64,000 nucleotides of DNA, from positions 113,045 to 177,044 of the forward strand of contig DJMA01000012.1 of the NCBI GenBank assembly GCA_002436415.1. The letters run 5' to 3'. This document shows positions 35,441-44,580 of this stretch, one piece after another (the stretch's first letter is position 1; the number at the start of each line of letters is the position of its first letter). The position numbers and the translations under genes are program-made. The stretch is from Bdellovibrionaceae bacterium UBA6502. GTDB taxonomy: Bacteria; Bdellovibrionota; Bdellovibrionia; Bdellovibrionales; UBA840. A model generated the notes under the pieces. That model saw only the letters and a program-made list of their open reading frames with translations. It made no database searches and was not told the origin of the DNA.

Positions 35441-37258
35441 TTAGCATTGATAACGAATGATTTCGGCCAAAAATTCTTGGCCAAACTTTTCATACTTAGA
35501 CTCACCCACTCCATGAACTAATAGCATCGTAGATTTATCCTGCGGTAGTAAGTTACACATATCATGTAAGCTCTTATCGGCAAAAACCATATAGGGAGGA
35601 ATCCCTTTATCTTCGGCGATCTTTTTTCGAATCGAACGTAGGTTTTCGAAAAGTTCCTCGTTTCCATGTTCGGTGCTAATATCGGCCCCGGTTTTTGTTT
35701 TAGAAGACTTAGAAGTGATCGACTTATTTCTCATTTTACGAAGGTCTAAAGTCAGCTCCCCTCGAAAAACCTGTCTCGCCTCTTCAGTCAGAGCCAAGGT
35801 GCGATATTCATAGTTTTTTATAAAGAGAAAATTTTGGTTTAAAAGCTGACGTAAAATGCTATTCCATTCTTGCTTAGATTTATCGGCACCGATGCCGTAA
35901 ACGCTTAACTCATTTTGTTTCAGGCTCATAATTTTTGCGGACTTGGAACCTCTCAATACATCGATGATATGGCCAGAACCATACATCTGTCCCGTTCGAT
36001 AAACCGCTGACAATAATTTTTGAGCGTCTACCGTACCATCATAAGTTTCTACTGGATTAAGGCATGTGTCGCAATTTCCGCAGTCTTCCTCTAAGCTTTC
36101 TCCAAAATAAGAAAGCAAATACTTTCGACGACAAATGCTCGTTTCACAAAGAGCAAGCATGGAATCTAGCTTATTTCGAGTGATTTGTTTATAGCGCTCT
36201 TCTGCATCAGTAAGTTCCAGCATTTTATTGTGCTTAACTACATCTTGAAAACCATAAATCATCCAAGCATTGGCTTTCTCACCATCACGCCCGGCACGCC
36301 CCGTTTCCTGGTAATAACCTTCAATGCTTTTCGGTAAATCCAAATGCGCCACAAAGCGTACATCTGGTCGGTCAATCCCCATACCAAAAGCAATGGTTGC
36401 TACAACGATGATTCCGTCTTGGCTCTTAAATTTCTTTTGAACTTTAGAGCGCTGACTTGTCGTCATACCAGCATGGTAAGGATGTGCATTAAAACCTAGT
36501 GACTTTAATTTTTCAGCAACCCTCTCCACCTTGTTTCTCGAAAGACAATAGACAATGCCTGTATCATCTGGATGACTATTTTCGATAAACTTTTGCAGCT
36601 GAGAAATCTCATCAATTCTCTCTTCGATCATATATTTAATGTTTTCTCGATCAAAACCAGAAATAAATGTTTGTGGATCTTTCAACTCTAGTTGCTTGCA
36701 GATGTCTTTTCTCGTTTGCTCATCGGCAGTGGCCGTCAAAGCGAGAAAAGGTATTTCAGGAAAGTAAGTGCGAAGCTCATTTAAACGAGTGTAATCAAAA
36801 CGAAACTCATGCCCCCATTGGGATACACAGTGAGCTTCGTCAATGGCAATTAATCCTACATTTAACTTTCGTAAAAACACAAGAGTGTAGGCATTCAAAA
36901 TTCCCTCAGGAGCCATGAATAAAACTTTTATCTCACCAGACTTTAAACGCTCTTCCACATTTTTACGTTCTTCTTGATCGAGACTAGAGTTTATAAAGGC
37001 TGAGGTAATTCCTAAATTTTCGAGATTGGCAACCTGGTCTTCCATCAAAGAAATCAAAGGAGAAATCACAACCGCCAACTTACCCATGACCATCGCAGGA
37101 AGTTGATAACACAAGCTCTTTCCTCCGCCGGTAGGCATAACACCAAGAGTATCCTTGCCCGATAAAACAGAGTGAATAATGTTCTCTTGTTGAAGCCTAA
37201 GGCTTTCAAATCCAAAAGTTGACTTTAATGTGCTTAATATTTGATCAGAATAATTCAT
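35441..37258 (-). CDS. recQ: ATP-dependent DNA helicase RecQ
   Basis: About 605 residues from the ATG at 37258 (MNYSDQILSTL), which matches the usual RecQ N-terminus; the frame is open 20 codons further. Superfamily 2 helicase motifs: MPTGGGKSLCYQLPA (Walker A), IAIDEAHCVSQWGHEFR (DEAH box and aromatic-rich loop), LTATADEQ, and QETGRAGRDGE (motif VI). The RecQ zinc-binding region has CRRKYLLSYFGE...CGNCDTC, followed by the winged-helix region and a C-terminal HRDC domain (KGIPPYMVFADKSLHDM). It is a 3'-5' helicase for recombination and fork repair in the cytoplasm. No good SD is seen. Confidence 0.95.
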   Translation of the reverse strand: MNYSDQILSTLKSTFGFESLRLQQENIIHSVLSGKDTLGVMPTGGGKSLCYQLPAMVMGKLAVVISPLISLMEDQVANLENLGITSAFINSSLDQEERKNVEERLKSGEIKVLFMAPEGILNAYTLVFLRKLNVGLIAIDEAHCVSQWGHEFRFDYTRLNELRTYFPEIPFLALTATADEQTRKDICKQLELKDPQTFISGFDRENIKYMIEERIDEISQLQKFIENSHPDDTGIVYCLSRNKVERVAEKLKSLGFNAHPYHAGMTTSQRSKVQKKFKSQDGIIVVATIAFGMGIDRPDVRFVAHLDLPKSIEGYYQETGRAGRDGEKANAWMIYGFQDVVKHNKMLELTDAEERYKQITRNKLDSMLALCETSICRRKYLLSYFGESLEEDCGNCDTCLNPVETYDGTVDAQKLLSAVYRTGQMYGSGHIIDVLRGSKSAKIMSLKQNELSVYGIGADKSKQEWNSILRQLLNQNFLFIKNYEYRTLALTEEARQVFRGELTLDLRKMRNKSITSKSSKTKTGADISTEHGNEELFENLRSIRKKIAEDKGIPPYMVFADKSLHDMCNLLPQDKSTMLLVHGVGESKYEKFGQEFLAEIIRYQC

Positions 37259-37410
37259 TGCCAATTTCAATGTCATACATCCCCAATCTTCAAGCAATGA
37301 AAAAGAGCTTTCTATCAAAGAAAGTTAAAAAAGAGTCCTAAGGCTTAGGCATTTTGATCTTTCTTCCGAATTTCGTGCGAGACTTTCGTAAATATGTTAA
37401 AAGCTCCTTC

Positions 37411-39231
37411 ATGGGACTTCTAATTTCTACTAAAAATTTGCGTAAAAATGTCGGCGACCGAGACTTATTTGAAAACCTCAGCATTGGTATCGAAGATGGT
37501 CAAAAAATCGCTCTAATAGGTCCCAATGGCTCCGGAAAATCTAGTTTACTTCGACTACTCGCCTTACAGGATCAACCTGATGAAGGAGACGTAGTACATC
37601 AGAAGTCTCTACAGTTTGCCTTTGTGGAGCAACAAGAAAATTTCCCAGAAAACATGAGCCTCTTAAACTTTTTAGTTTCAGAACTAAAAAGAACTCACAA
37701 TTTCGATGAAATGAGAGCACAAATCAATGCCGCAACTCAATTGAGTATTTGCGGATTTGAAAAACCAGAACAAGAAATCAAAGAACTCAGTGGTGGCTGG
37801 AGAAAACGATTGGCAATCGCCTTGGCTCTTGCCAGTGAACCTGAACTTTTAATTTTAGATGAGCCAACCAACCACATGGATTGGGATGGCATATTGTGGC
37901 TGGAAGACCTATTGCTACAATTCAAAGGTGCCTTTATTCTCGTTAGTCATGATAGGAACGTTTTAGAAAAGTGTACGAATCGTATCATTGAAATCAATCC
38001 CGTCTATCAAAACGCTTATCTGGCTTTTGATTGTAAGTACGAGGAATTTGAAGACAAAAAAGAAGAATACATTCAGGGACAAATTTCTTTACAAGAAAGC
38101 TTATCCAACAAAGCCAGACGAGAACTGGATTGGCTTCGAGCTGGAGTTAAAGCAAGAACTACCAAAAGTAGAAGTAGAATCAATGAGGCCCATCAACTTT
38201 TTGATAAATTAAATCAAGTAAAGCAAAGAAACTTAAGTGGCCAAAAATCATCTCGCATAGAAATTGAAAGCACAGGTCGTAAAACCAAAAAAATGCTTTG
38301 GTGTGAAGACTTAGTGGTTGGCTATGAAGACAAAAAATTAATCGACGGCCTAAGCTTAGAGTTGGGCGCAAATACTTGCATGGCACTTGTTGGTAATAAC
38401 GGAAGCGGTAAAACTAGCTTTCTAAAATGCCTTTCTGGTCAAAGCCAAGCAATGGCTGGTGAAATCCATTGGGCCGAAAATTTACAGATTGTATATTTCG
38501 ACCAAAAAAGAGAGAGCATTGATCTTGAAAAAAACATTGTCGAGTTTTTAGGAGATGGATCTGATTACGTAGTTTTTAAAGATAAATCTATCCATGTTGC
38601 TTCTTATGCAAGTCGTTTCCTTTTTCCTAATGAAAAACTACATACAAAAATCAAAAAAATGTCAGGTGGAGAAAAGGCACGTCTTATTTTAGCAAAAATG
38701 CTCTTGCGACCGGCTGACATTTTAATTCTGGATGAGCCTACGAATGATTTAGACATCGATACCATCAGCCTTCTAGAAGATATCTTATTGGAGTTTCCGG
38801 GCCTTGTAATATTAGTATCGCATGACCGTAGTTTTTTAGATAAACTCTCACACCGAACTCTTGCTTTAAATGGAGATGGAAGTTTTGCCATCTACGCCGA
38901 TGTGGCTCAATGGTTGAAGGACCGTAAAAAAGCAGAGAAAAACAATGTCGAAGCAGTTTTTAAAGAGAAGAAAAACAAACCTAAAAATAAAAAAATCAAA
39001 CTTAGCTTTAAAGAAAAACATTTTTTAGAAGGTGTCGAAGAGCTGATCCTAGAAAAAGAATCTGTCTTAGAAGAATGTAAAGCAAAGTTAGAAGATCCAG
39101 AGATCACGAAGGATCACGAAAAGATCAATGCCGTGATGCTTGAAATGGCTGATTTGCAAAAAGACTTAGACGAAACTTATGCCTACTGGGATGAGATTGA
39201 GGCCAAAGTAAAACAGATGGAAGAATCTTAA
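37411..39231 (+). CDS. ABC-F family ATPase, Uup-like
   Basis: About 606 residues from the ATG at 37411 (MGLLISTKNL); upstream codons add a leader without support. Two nucleotide-binding domains, no membrane segments: GPNGSGKSS with LSGGWRKR and LILDEPTNH, then GNNGSGKTS with MSGGEKAR and LILDEPTND. The C-terminal ~90 residues are a Lys-rich linker plus coiled coil (EGVEELILEKESVLEECKAKLEDPE), the Uup-type DNA/ribosome-binding extension. ABC-F proteins act on the ribosome or, for Uup, on branched DNA. It is divergent from recQ. Confidence 0.88.
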   Translation: MGLLISTKNLRKNVGDRDLFENLSIGIEDGQKIALIGPNGSGKSSLLRLLALQDQPDEGDVVHQKSLQFAFVEQQENFPENMSLLNFLVSELKRTHNFDEMRAQINAATQLSICGFEKPEQEIKELSGGWRKRLAIALALASEPELLILDEPTNHMDWDGILWLEDLLLQFKGAFILVSHDRNVLEKCTNRIIEINPVYQNAYLAFDCKYEEFEDKKEEYIQGQISLQESLSNKARRELDWLRAGVKARTTKSRSRINEAHQLFDKLNQVKQRNLSGQKSSRIEIESTGRKTKKMLWCEDLVVGYEDKKLIDGLSLELGANTCMALVGNNGSGKTSFLKCLSGQSQAMAGEIHWAENLQIVYFDQKRESIDLEKNIVEFLGDGSDYVVFKDKSIHVASYASRFLFPNEKLHTKIKKMSGGEKARLILAKMLLRPADILILDEPTNDLDIDTISLLEDILLEFPGLVILVSHDRSFLDKLSHRTLALNGDGSFAIYADVAQWLKDRKKAEKNNVEAVFKEKKNKPKNKKIKLSFKEKHFLEGVEELILEKESVLEECKAKLEDPEITKDHEKINAVMLEMADLQKDLDETYAYWDEIEAKVKQMEES

Positions 39232-39294
39232 GGCCACCCGCCTCATTAAATATGCCTTTTTCCAGTGACCCTTAGTGTTTGCTAAAAAATGCTC

Positions 39295-40566
39295 TTAATT
39301 TGCAAACGCCATAATAAGGTCATTTACATTGGACGGAAACCAAACATTTCCTAAGTGCCCACCTAATGGATATAGCTTTAAACGCTCTTCAGGCATTAAA
39401 TCTTTTAACAACTGAACACTAGCATTGCTAACGATGATGTCGTCTTCATTGTGGAAAATTTTGATCTTTTCCGTTTTTTTAAGATAGTCCAACTTACCGA
39501 TCAAACCCATCGTATCAATCAACTCTTCTCTAGATTTTTCCACACCAATTGGACCATTTACTAAATCAGGGAATAAAATCTCATCAAAATATCGGATGAA
39601 TGTAAAGTCTTTGGCAGCAGTTAAACTAGCTTGAGGGCTTAAAGTGTCGTAGTAAATTGGAATTACCCGCCAATCCCTTACCTGTTCTGAAACTAAAATC
39701 ATAGCAGCTAAAGTATCTAAAAAAGATCTACCAATTAGCGCCTTGTACTCATAATTTTCAAAAGGAAGGCTTTGGATTAGATCAATAATTTCCTCGTCGC
39801 TAGGAGCTTTTTTAGAAAACTTTTGGCCAAGATTCATAATCAATCTCCACACTTTTGATTCCATATAATGTCTTCGCTCTGGTGACATATTTTTATAGAG
39901 AGGAAACAACTGATCTAAATTGGAAGCTGACTCATAAAGATCAATCGGTGGGTTCACCGCAACTACTTTCTCAAAGTTAATGCCTTTTTGCTTTTCATCG
40001 TACTCGGAGATATAAACTGCCTGTAAGCCTCCCATGCTGTAACCAAGCAAATAGTTTTTACTACTCTTAAAACCAGAAAGATTTTTTCTATATCTGTAGA
40101 CACGTTTTAAAAAATGATAAAAATCTACTTGATCTCTTTCCATAAAACCTGGTGTCGCCGAATTCAAATGGGACATACTAAATTTCCATAGGTATGGACT
40201 CGGGATGGTCACACTGTTAAAACCAGCTTTATAAAGAGTCTTTTGATAAAATTTAGCAAGGCCCGTGACAGCACTGCCTCCTAGTCCCGCTAGAATAAAA
40301 ACAAGTGGTCTATCTTCATTTTCATGAAAGGCATATTCAATACTTGTGTAGTCTCTGTGCTCTAAATATTTTAAATTACTTCGGCCAGGAATTTGCGAGT
40401 GAAATTTCACAGAAACAATGTTCATACCTTCAGAAGAAAGCATCGCGTCTGCAGCGCTACTGATAAAAGTGGCTTTAAACGGGTCTAAAACCGGAAAATT
40501 ATATTCGACCGCTAGGCTAAAACTAGAATAAATGCTTATACAAAAAGTGAGCAAAAAGGCTCTCAT
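39295..40566 (-). CDS. Exported alpha/beta-hydrolase
   Basis: 423 residues; SD GGGGGGAG close to the ATG. A signal peptide (MRAFLLTFCISIYSSFSLA) precedes an alpha/beta-hydrolase fold: oxyanion loop ILAGLGGSA (91-99), nucleophile elbow GYSMGG with S177, acid D375 or D376 in FHNEDDIIV, and His404 in LGGHLGN. A large helical lid-like insert lies around 205-330. It is probably a periplasmic or secreted esterase/lipase; the substrate is unknown. Confidence 0.85.
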   Translation of the reverse strand: MRAFLLTFCISIYSSFSLAVEYNFPVLDPFKATFISSAADAMLSSEGMNIVSVKFHSQIPGRSNLKYLEHRDYTSIEYAFHENEDRPLVFILAGLGGSAVTGLAKFYQKTLYKAGFNSVTIPSPYLWKFSMSHLNSATPGFMERDQVDFYHFLKRVYRYRKNLSGFKSSKNYLLGYSMGGLQAVYISEYDEKQKGINFEKVVAVNPPIDLYESASNLDQLFPLYKNMSPERRHYMESKVWRLIMNLGQKFSKKAPSDEEIIDLIQSLPFENYEYKALIGRSFLDTLAAMILVSEQVRDWRVIPIYYDTLSPQASLTAAKDFTFIRYFDEILFPDLVNGPIGVEKSREELIDTMGLIGKLDYLKKTEKIKIFHNEDDIIVSNASVQLLKDLMPEERLKLYPLGGHLGNVWFPSNVNDLIMAFAN

Positions 40567-40811
40567 CGCGCTCCCCCCAGAGTTTGATTAGAGCTGAAAG
40601 CTATCGTAAATTTGCGTGCAAATCAAAGATAAGCATTTAATTTCAATGCTTTGTTTAATTTAATTGCTCAATTAATTGGAAAACAAACAAAGTTTTCTTT
40701 CTTGTGCTTAAATCACCGACTAGCTTGTTGCATCATAACCTCTTTTAATTGCCTATGAATTTTTTTCAATACTATAGTGAAAACTCCAAATAAATAACTT
40801 TAGGGGGAAAT

Positions 40812-41273
40812 ATGAGAATTCTTACTTTTATTATCGCTCTCGTTTCATTGAATGTTTACGCAGCTGAATACGAGCGCAAAGAAGCCAACTTCACGATCCG
40901 CGATCGCGTTGGTTTTGATATTGTTTACTACAACTGTGATTCAGTAGAGTCTACGGTGGAAAACATCCTAGAAGAAATGGGCGCAAAAGAAATTCGTGTT
41001 CGTTGCACTGGCGGTTTAGACAGAAATGGTTTCATCCACCTACCTGCCAGAGTTAGTGCAGACTTTGAAGCTATCAATGCTGAGCTCGATGGAAAAATCA
41101 GTGTACAGGTTGATGAAATTCAATTTCGAAACCACAAAAACTGCCACCTATACAACAATATTGTTAAAGCAGTTCAAGACAAATTTGAAATTGCCCATAT
41201 CGATATGCGCAGATGCCACCGTATTGGTGGTGCTACTCGCATCAGTATGAGTGTTTTAAAAGAAGCAAATTAA
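40812..41273 (+). CDS. Exported protein of unknown function
   Basis: 153 residues; SD AGGGGGAA. The signal peptide is MRILTFIIALVSLNVYA. The mature protein has four cysteines (YYNCDS, VRCTG, KNCHLY, RRCHR) and an alternating alpha/beta pattern with two similar halves (VESTVENILEEMGAKEIRVRC and LYNNIVKAVQDKFEIAHIDMRRC), suggesting an internal duplication of an ~80-residue unit. It is probably periplasmic. A strong terminator follows. Confidence 0.7.
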   Translation: MRILTFIIALVSLNVYAAEYERKEANFTIRDRVGFDIVYYNCDSVESTVENILEEMGAKEIRVRCTGGLDRNGFIHLPARVSADFEAINAELDGKISVQVDEIQFRNHKNCHLYNNIVKAVQDKFEIAHIDMRRCHRIGGATRISMSVLKEAN

Positions 41274-41297
41274 GCTTTTAAAAAAACTACTTCTAGT

Positions 41298-41329
41298 AAA
41301 AGCCTTCGATCCAATCGAAGGCTTTTTTT
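41298..41329 (+). terminator. Intrinsic terminator
   Basis: AAAGCCTTCGAT pairs with ATCGAAGGCTTT around a short loop, then a T run. Confidence 0.9.
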
Positions 41330-41389
41330 GTTTCCTCTTAACAATCTGAAAATGAAAGAAATAGATTCCCTAGGAATGTGAAAACAAAC

Positions 41390-41404
41390 GTCTCATTTTG
41401 AAAC
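41390..41404. promoter_or_regulatory. Palindrome of GTnTCA-N3-TGAnAC type
   Basis: GTCTCA-TTT-TGAAAC, one mismatch between the arms, 94 bases before the start at 41498. It has the same layout as 6394-6408. No sigma-54 site is seen downstream here. Confidence 0.3.
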
Positions 41405-41497
41405 AGATTTGCACATACTTTGTTAAGAAATCATTAGCTCCAACAAAAGTGTATTAAAATAGACTAAATCGAATTAAATGACACAAAAAGGAGACTT

Positions 41498-41770
41498 ATG
41501 AACGCGGCAAAACCTTGGAGTGAAGCCTTAGAAGTATCTTCCCTCAACTATCAAAATGCAGTTTGGGAACTAGAGTGTTTTTTAGAAAAACACCCAAACA
41601 TGAGATACGCGCAAGAAAAAATCGATAAAGACTTAGCGAAGATTGGACCGAACCCTCTGAAGCGCCTAATGTATTTTAAAGAAAATCTTCTCGATATGAG
41701 AAAAAGATTGGTGCAAAAAACCGAAGAACTTAGTGATAAAGTGACCCAGCTAAATCACAAAATCAAATAA
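41498..41770 (+). CDS. Small helical protein
   Basis: 90 residues; SD AAGGAGA seven bases before the ATG. It is predicted entirely helical and basic (YFKENLLDMRKRLVQKTEELSDKVTQLNHKIK), with no signal peptide or membrane segment. No family is recognised. It is 100 bases before the cyclic-nucleotide-binding gene in the same direction, so possibly the first gene of that unit. Confidence 0.65.
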   Translation: MNAAKPWSEALEVSSLNYQNAVWELECFLEKHPNMRYAQEKIDKDLAKIGPNPLKRLMYFKENLLDMRKRLVQKTEELSDKVTQLNHKIK

Positions 41771-41870
41771 AGCGTCTAGATCTATCAACCAATCCATACT
41801 AGCTTAGCCCTCACAGAGAACTAGACAGAGGGCGCGCAAAATTTCTTGCCAAATATCCGACAAGAAATTC

Positions 41871-42419
41871 ATGGAAAACAAAGAAAACAAGCCCTTAGCA
41901 AATCTATACGGCTATATTTTTAAAGATGAGAAAAACACCCAAGAGATGGACACACTAGACTTTCTAGCTGATTCCACCTTCTTTAAAAAACTGAGCCGCA
42001 GGCAACTAAAAAAAGTCCTTCAAAAACTTCACATTCGAACCTTTCGCGAGGATGAGTTCCTGTTTGAATTTGGCAATCCTGGCGCCGCCCTATTCTTAAT
42101 TGAAGAAGGCGAAGTGAGCATTGAAATTCCAGATAAATTAGATGGAAGTACACGTGTGGTAACCACCATTGGTAGTAATACATTTTTAGGAGAGATTGCT
42201 CTTTTAAACAATGACGAAAGAACTGCTTCCGCAAGAGCTTTAAAAACCACTAGAACCCTGGCTCTTTACCGCAATGACTTGGTAGGTATGACCAAAACAG
42301 ATCCTGAAATTGCGAGCGTTATATACCAATCCTTAGCGCAGGTTTTAGGCAAACGTTTAATGACTACCACCAAAATGATCAACGAACAAAAGAAGGAACA
42401 AGCAAAGAATGCAGCCTAA
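41871..42419 (+). CDS. Cyclic nucleotide-binding domain protein
   Basis: 182 residues. A CNB domain spans about 30-150: FFKKLSRRQLKKVLQ, the beta core EFGNPGAALFLIEEGEVSIEI, and a phosphate-binding cassette FLGEIALLNNDERTASARA, which keeps the Gly-Glu and the Arg-Thr-Ala that contact the cyclic phosphate and sugar. There is no DNA-binding domain, so it is not a CRP-type transcription factor. It overlaps the AI-2E-type transporter gene by 11 bases, suggesting it senses a nucleotide for that transporter or the membrane protein beyond. No clear SD. Confidence 0.85.
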   Translation: MENKENKPLANLYGYIFKDEKNTQEMDTLDFLADSTFFKKLSRRQLKKVLQKLHIRTFREDEFLFEFGNPGAALFLIEEGEVSIEIPDKLDGSTRVVTTIGSNTFLGEIALLNNDERTASARALKTTRTLALYRNDLVGMTKTDPEIASVIYQSLAQVLGKRLMTTTKMINEQKKEQAKNAA

Positions 42420-43683
42420 AAACCCAAGAAAGATCAGAGCATGGATAATCTATGGGAGCTTCGGAACTCTTTCGTTGCTGTGTTTTATCTACCTAGTTTC
42501 GAGCCTCAGAAGTTTAATTTTGCCAATGATTTTAGGTGCCCTCTTGGCTTATATATTTAAACCTCTGGTGCAAAGAATCAATCTTGCTTTCTTGCCTAAT
42601 GCCGCAAAGGTCATGATCGTACTCATTGGTCTATTGTCAGGGATCGGCTTTGCAACCAATAAATTAAAAGACCTAATCCCCAATGAAAATGAACAGCTGG
42701 TTTACCAAGTTCGTCTTCAATATAAAATCAATAAAAAGTTTCATGATATTATGGAAACTCACACAACCACTGACGGCAAGGTCAAAGGTAATGTGATTTA
42801 TAATCTACTGAAAGATGAACTAGATCCATTCATGTTAAACCTTAACCGACTTTTGAAACTCAATAATGAACAAAACCTTGAATTTAGCTCTCTGCACAAA
42901 GCAGGTTTTGTCGACGATAAGTTTTTTAACTACCACAAAGCCAACCGCAAAACCATGAAACTACAAGAACATATCGTTGAAGAACAAGAAGCACGTAAAC
43001 CCGCTTCCCAAGAAAGTCTTCAAAAACAAGAAGACAGTTCTATCATTGTCGCTCTACTTAACACTCTCTCCACTTGGTTGCTGCTACCATTTGTTTTTAT
43101 TTTCCTACTTTTTGATGAGGGACAAGTGGAAAAATTCTTTGTGTCTCTTGTGCCAAATAATCTCTTTGAATTGGTACTCAGCATTTTAGATGAAGTAGAC
43201 ATTGCTATTGGTAACTACCTACGAGGCACCCTCTTAGAGTGTGGCTTGGTTGGTCTTAGTTTGGGACTTGGACTCTTTTTAATAGGCTTTAATGCTGACG
43301 TAGCAATCTCTATTGGCGCCGTTGCCGGTCTCACCAACGCAATTCCATTTTTAGGACCTGCCATTGGCTTGGGAGTTGGACTGGGATACGGTCTCATTCT
43401 TGAGGAAATCAATCCAGTACTTCCATTCATTCATTTGGACAATTTATTTTTCGCCATTTTTATTTGTGTCTTAATCGCACAACTCCTAGATAATACGGTT
43501 TTTCAACCCATTGTTTTAGGAAGTGCCGTGAACCTACATCCTCTGGTGGTAATTATTGGTGTGATGGGCGGTTCGGTAATATTTGGTTTTGCGGGAATGT
43601 TGTTGGCAATTCCTAGCATTGTTATTTTTAAGGTGGTCATTGAAACACTATTCAAAGAACTAAAAGCGTATAGGATCATTTAA
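42409..43683 (+). CDS. AI-2E / PerM family membrane protein
   Basis: 424 residues. The family C-terminal signature is clear: VAGLTNAIPFLGPAIGLGVG, QLLDNTVFQPIVLGSAVNLHPLVVIIGVMGG, and GFAGMLLAIPSIVIFKVV. About eight membrane segments. A hydrophilic insert at roughly 110-205 between membrane segments is longer than usual. Members export autoinducer-2 or act as Na+(Li+)/H+ antiporters; the substrate is not predictable. Translationally coupled to the upstream CNB gene (11-base overlap) and one base before the next gene. Confidence 0.88.
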   Translation: MQPKNPRKIRAWIIYGSFGTLSLLCFIYLVSSLRSLILPMILGALLAYIFKPLVQRINLAFLPNAAKVMIVLIGLLSGIGFATNKLKDLIPNENEQLVYQVRLQYKINKKFHDIMETHTTTDGKVKGNVIYNLLKDELDPFMLNLNRLLKLNNEQNLEFSSLHKAGFVDDKFFNYHKANRKTMKLQEHIVEEQEARKPASQESLQKQEDSSIIVALLNTLSTWLLLPFVFIFLLFDEGQVEKFFVSLVPNNLFELVLSILDEVDIAIGNYLRGTLLECGLVGLSLGLGLFLIGFNADVAISIGAVAGLTNAIPFLGPAIGLGVGLGYGLILEEINPVLPFIHLDNLFFAIFICVLIAQLLDNTVFQPIVLGSAVNLHPLVVIIGVMGGSVIFGFAGMLLAIPSIVIFKVVIETLFKELKAYRII

Positions 43684-43684
43684 G

Positions 43685-44431
43685 ATGTATAGACTTTGGC
43701 GACAAATGAAATTTTACAAAAACTTACTCATCTTTTTTTGGGCCTTAAATCTATGTGTGGTGGCTACAGGTTTGGTGATTTCTTGGGACTACTTTTCTAG
43801 CCCTGAGTTAAACGCGCAAAAGCTCTATGAACAAATCACCACCCACGAGAGTCTCCAAGATGAATTGTTAAAAATTAGTAAGAGTAGTGAAAAATCAAAA
43901 ATCTACAATATCAATAAACAACTAGAATCTTTTGGCTTAGGAATCGCAACCCTAGAAAAACCTTATACAGCTAGAGAGCTTCTTGATCACAGAATCATGC
44001 TCTTAGAAAACTTAAATCATCTGCAAAAAACAAATCTAGCAGAACACTTTTCCGCAAGTGAGAAAAATAATAACAAACAAAAACAACTAATTTGGGTGGC
44101 CAGCATAAGTGTTTTAGCCGGTTTTCTATTGCCCTTAGCAATTTTTTATTTACTAAGTCTAATAGGCAAGAAAGCAAAAACTAAAACAGAAGCCCATGTT
44201 AAAGATTGGATCAAAGATTGGTCGGAAGAAAAGTCAAAACACCAAGAGCCGTTCAAAAGCGCTGATTTTTGGCTTCGCATTGCTTTTCTAAGTGTTGAGC
44301 ATTTTGCTCCTCATCTAAACCACCCTGCCGCAAGCTATTTTGGCCAACTTTCTCATGAGATCAAAACAGAGCTCCACAAAATGGACAAAGAAGATACCAA
44401 AAAACCTGAAGGACAAAATACAGCGGCTTAA
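43685..44431 (+). CDS. Two-pass membrane protein, unknown function
   Basis: 248 residues; the ATG at 43685 is one base after the transporter stop (a second ATG lies at 43706). One membrane segment is near residues 14-35, followed by a ~100-residue soluble segment, probably periplasmic, a second membrane segment near 137-160, and a charged cytoplasmic C-terminus. No family is recognised. The tight spacing suggests it works with the AI-2E-type transporter and the CNB protein. Confidence 0.65.
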   Translation: MYRLWRQMKFYKNLLIFFWALNLCVVATGLVISWDYFSSPELNAQKLYEQITTHESLQDELLKISKSSEKSKIYNINKQLESFGLGIATLEKPYTARELLDHRIMLLENLNHLQKTNLAEHFSASEKNNNKQKQLIWVASISVLAGFLLPLAIFYLLSLIGKKAKTKTEAHVKDWIKDWSEEKSKHQEPFKSADFWLRIAFLSVEHFAPHLNHPAASYFGQLSHEIKTELHKMDKEDTKKPEGQNTAA

Positions 44432-44523
44432 GGCAATAAAGATACAAATCCTAGAAAACTAACGCTAGGAGCTAAAAATGCCTTTTCAGCTAGTTTGCAG
44501 ACAGCAAGTTTCAATCCCATAGA

Positions 44524-44552
44524 TTGACCCTTTATTTTCCCCAAGATAGATT
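44524..44552 (+). promoter_or_regulatory. Sigma-70-type promoter
   Basis: TTGACC (44524-44529), a 17-base spacer and TAGATT (44547-44552), 28 bases before the ATG at 44581. This shows the frame upstream of 44581 is not translated. Confidence 0.6.
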
Positions 44553-44580
44553 GGAGCATCATTTATTTTTAGGGGGAACC

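Noticed and set aside
41298..41329. Possible CRISPR or tandem repeat hairpin
   Set aside because: It is a single intrinsic terminator; no spaced direct repeats exist anywhere in the window except the microsatellite at 32267.
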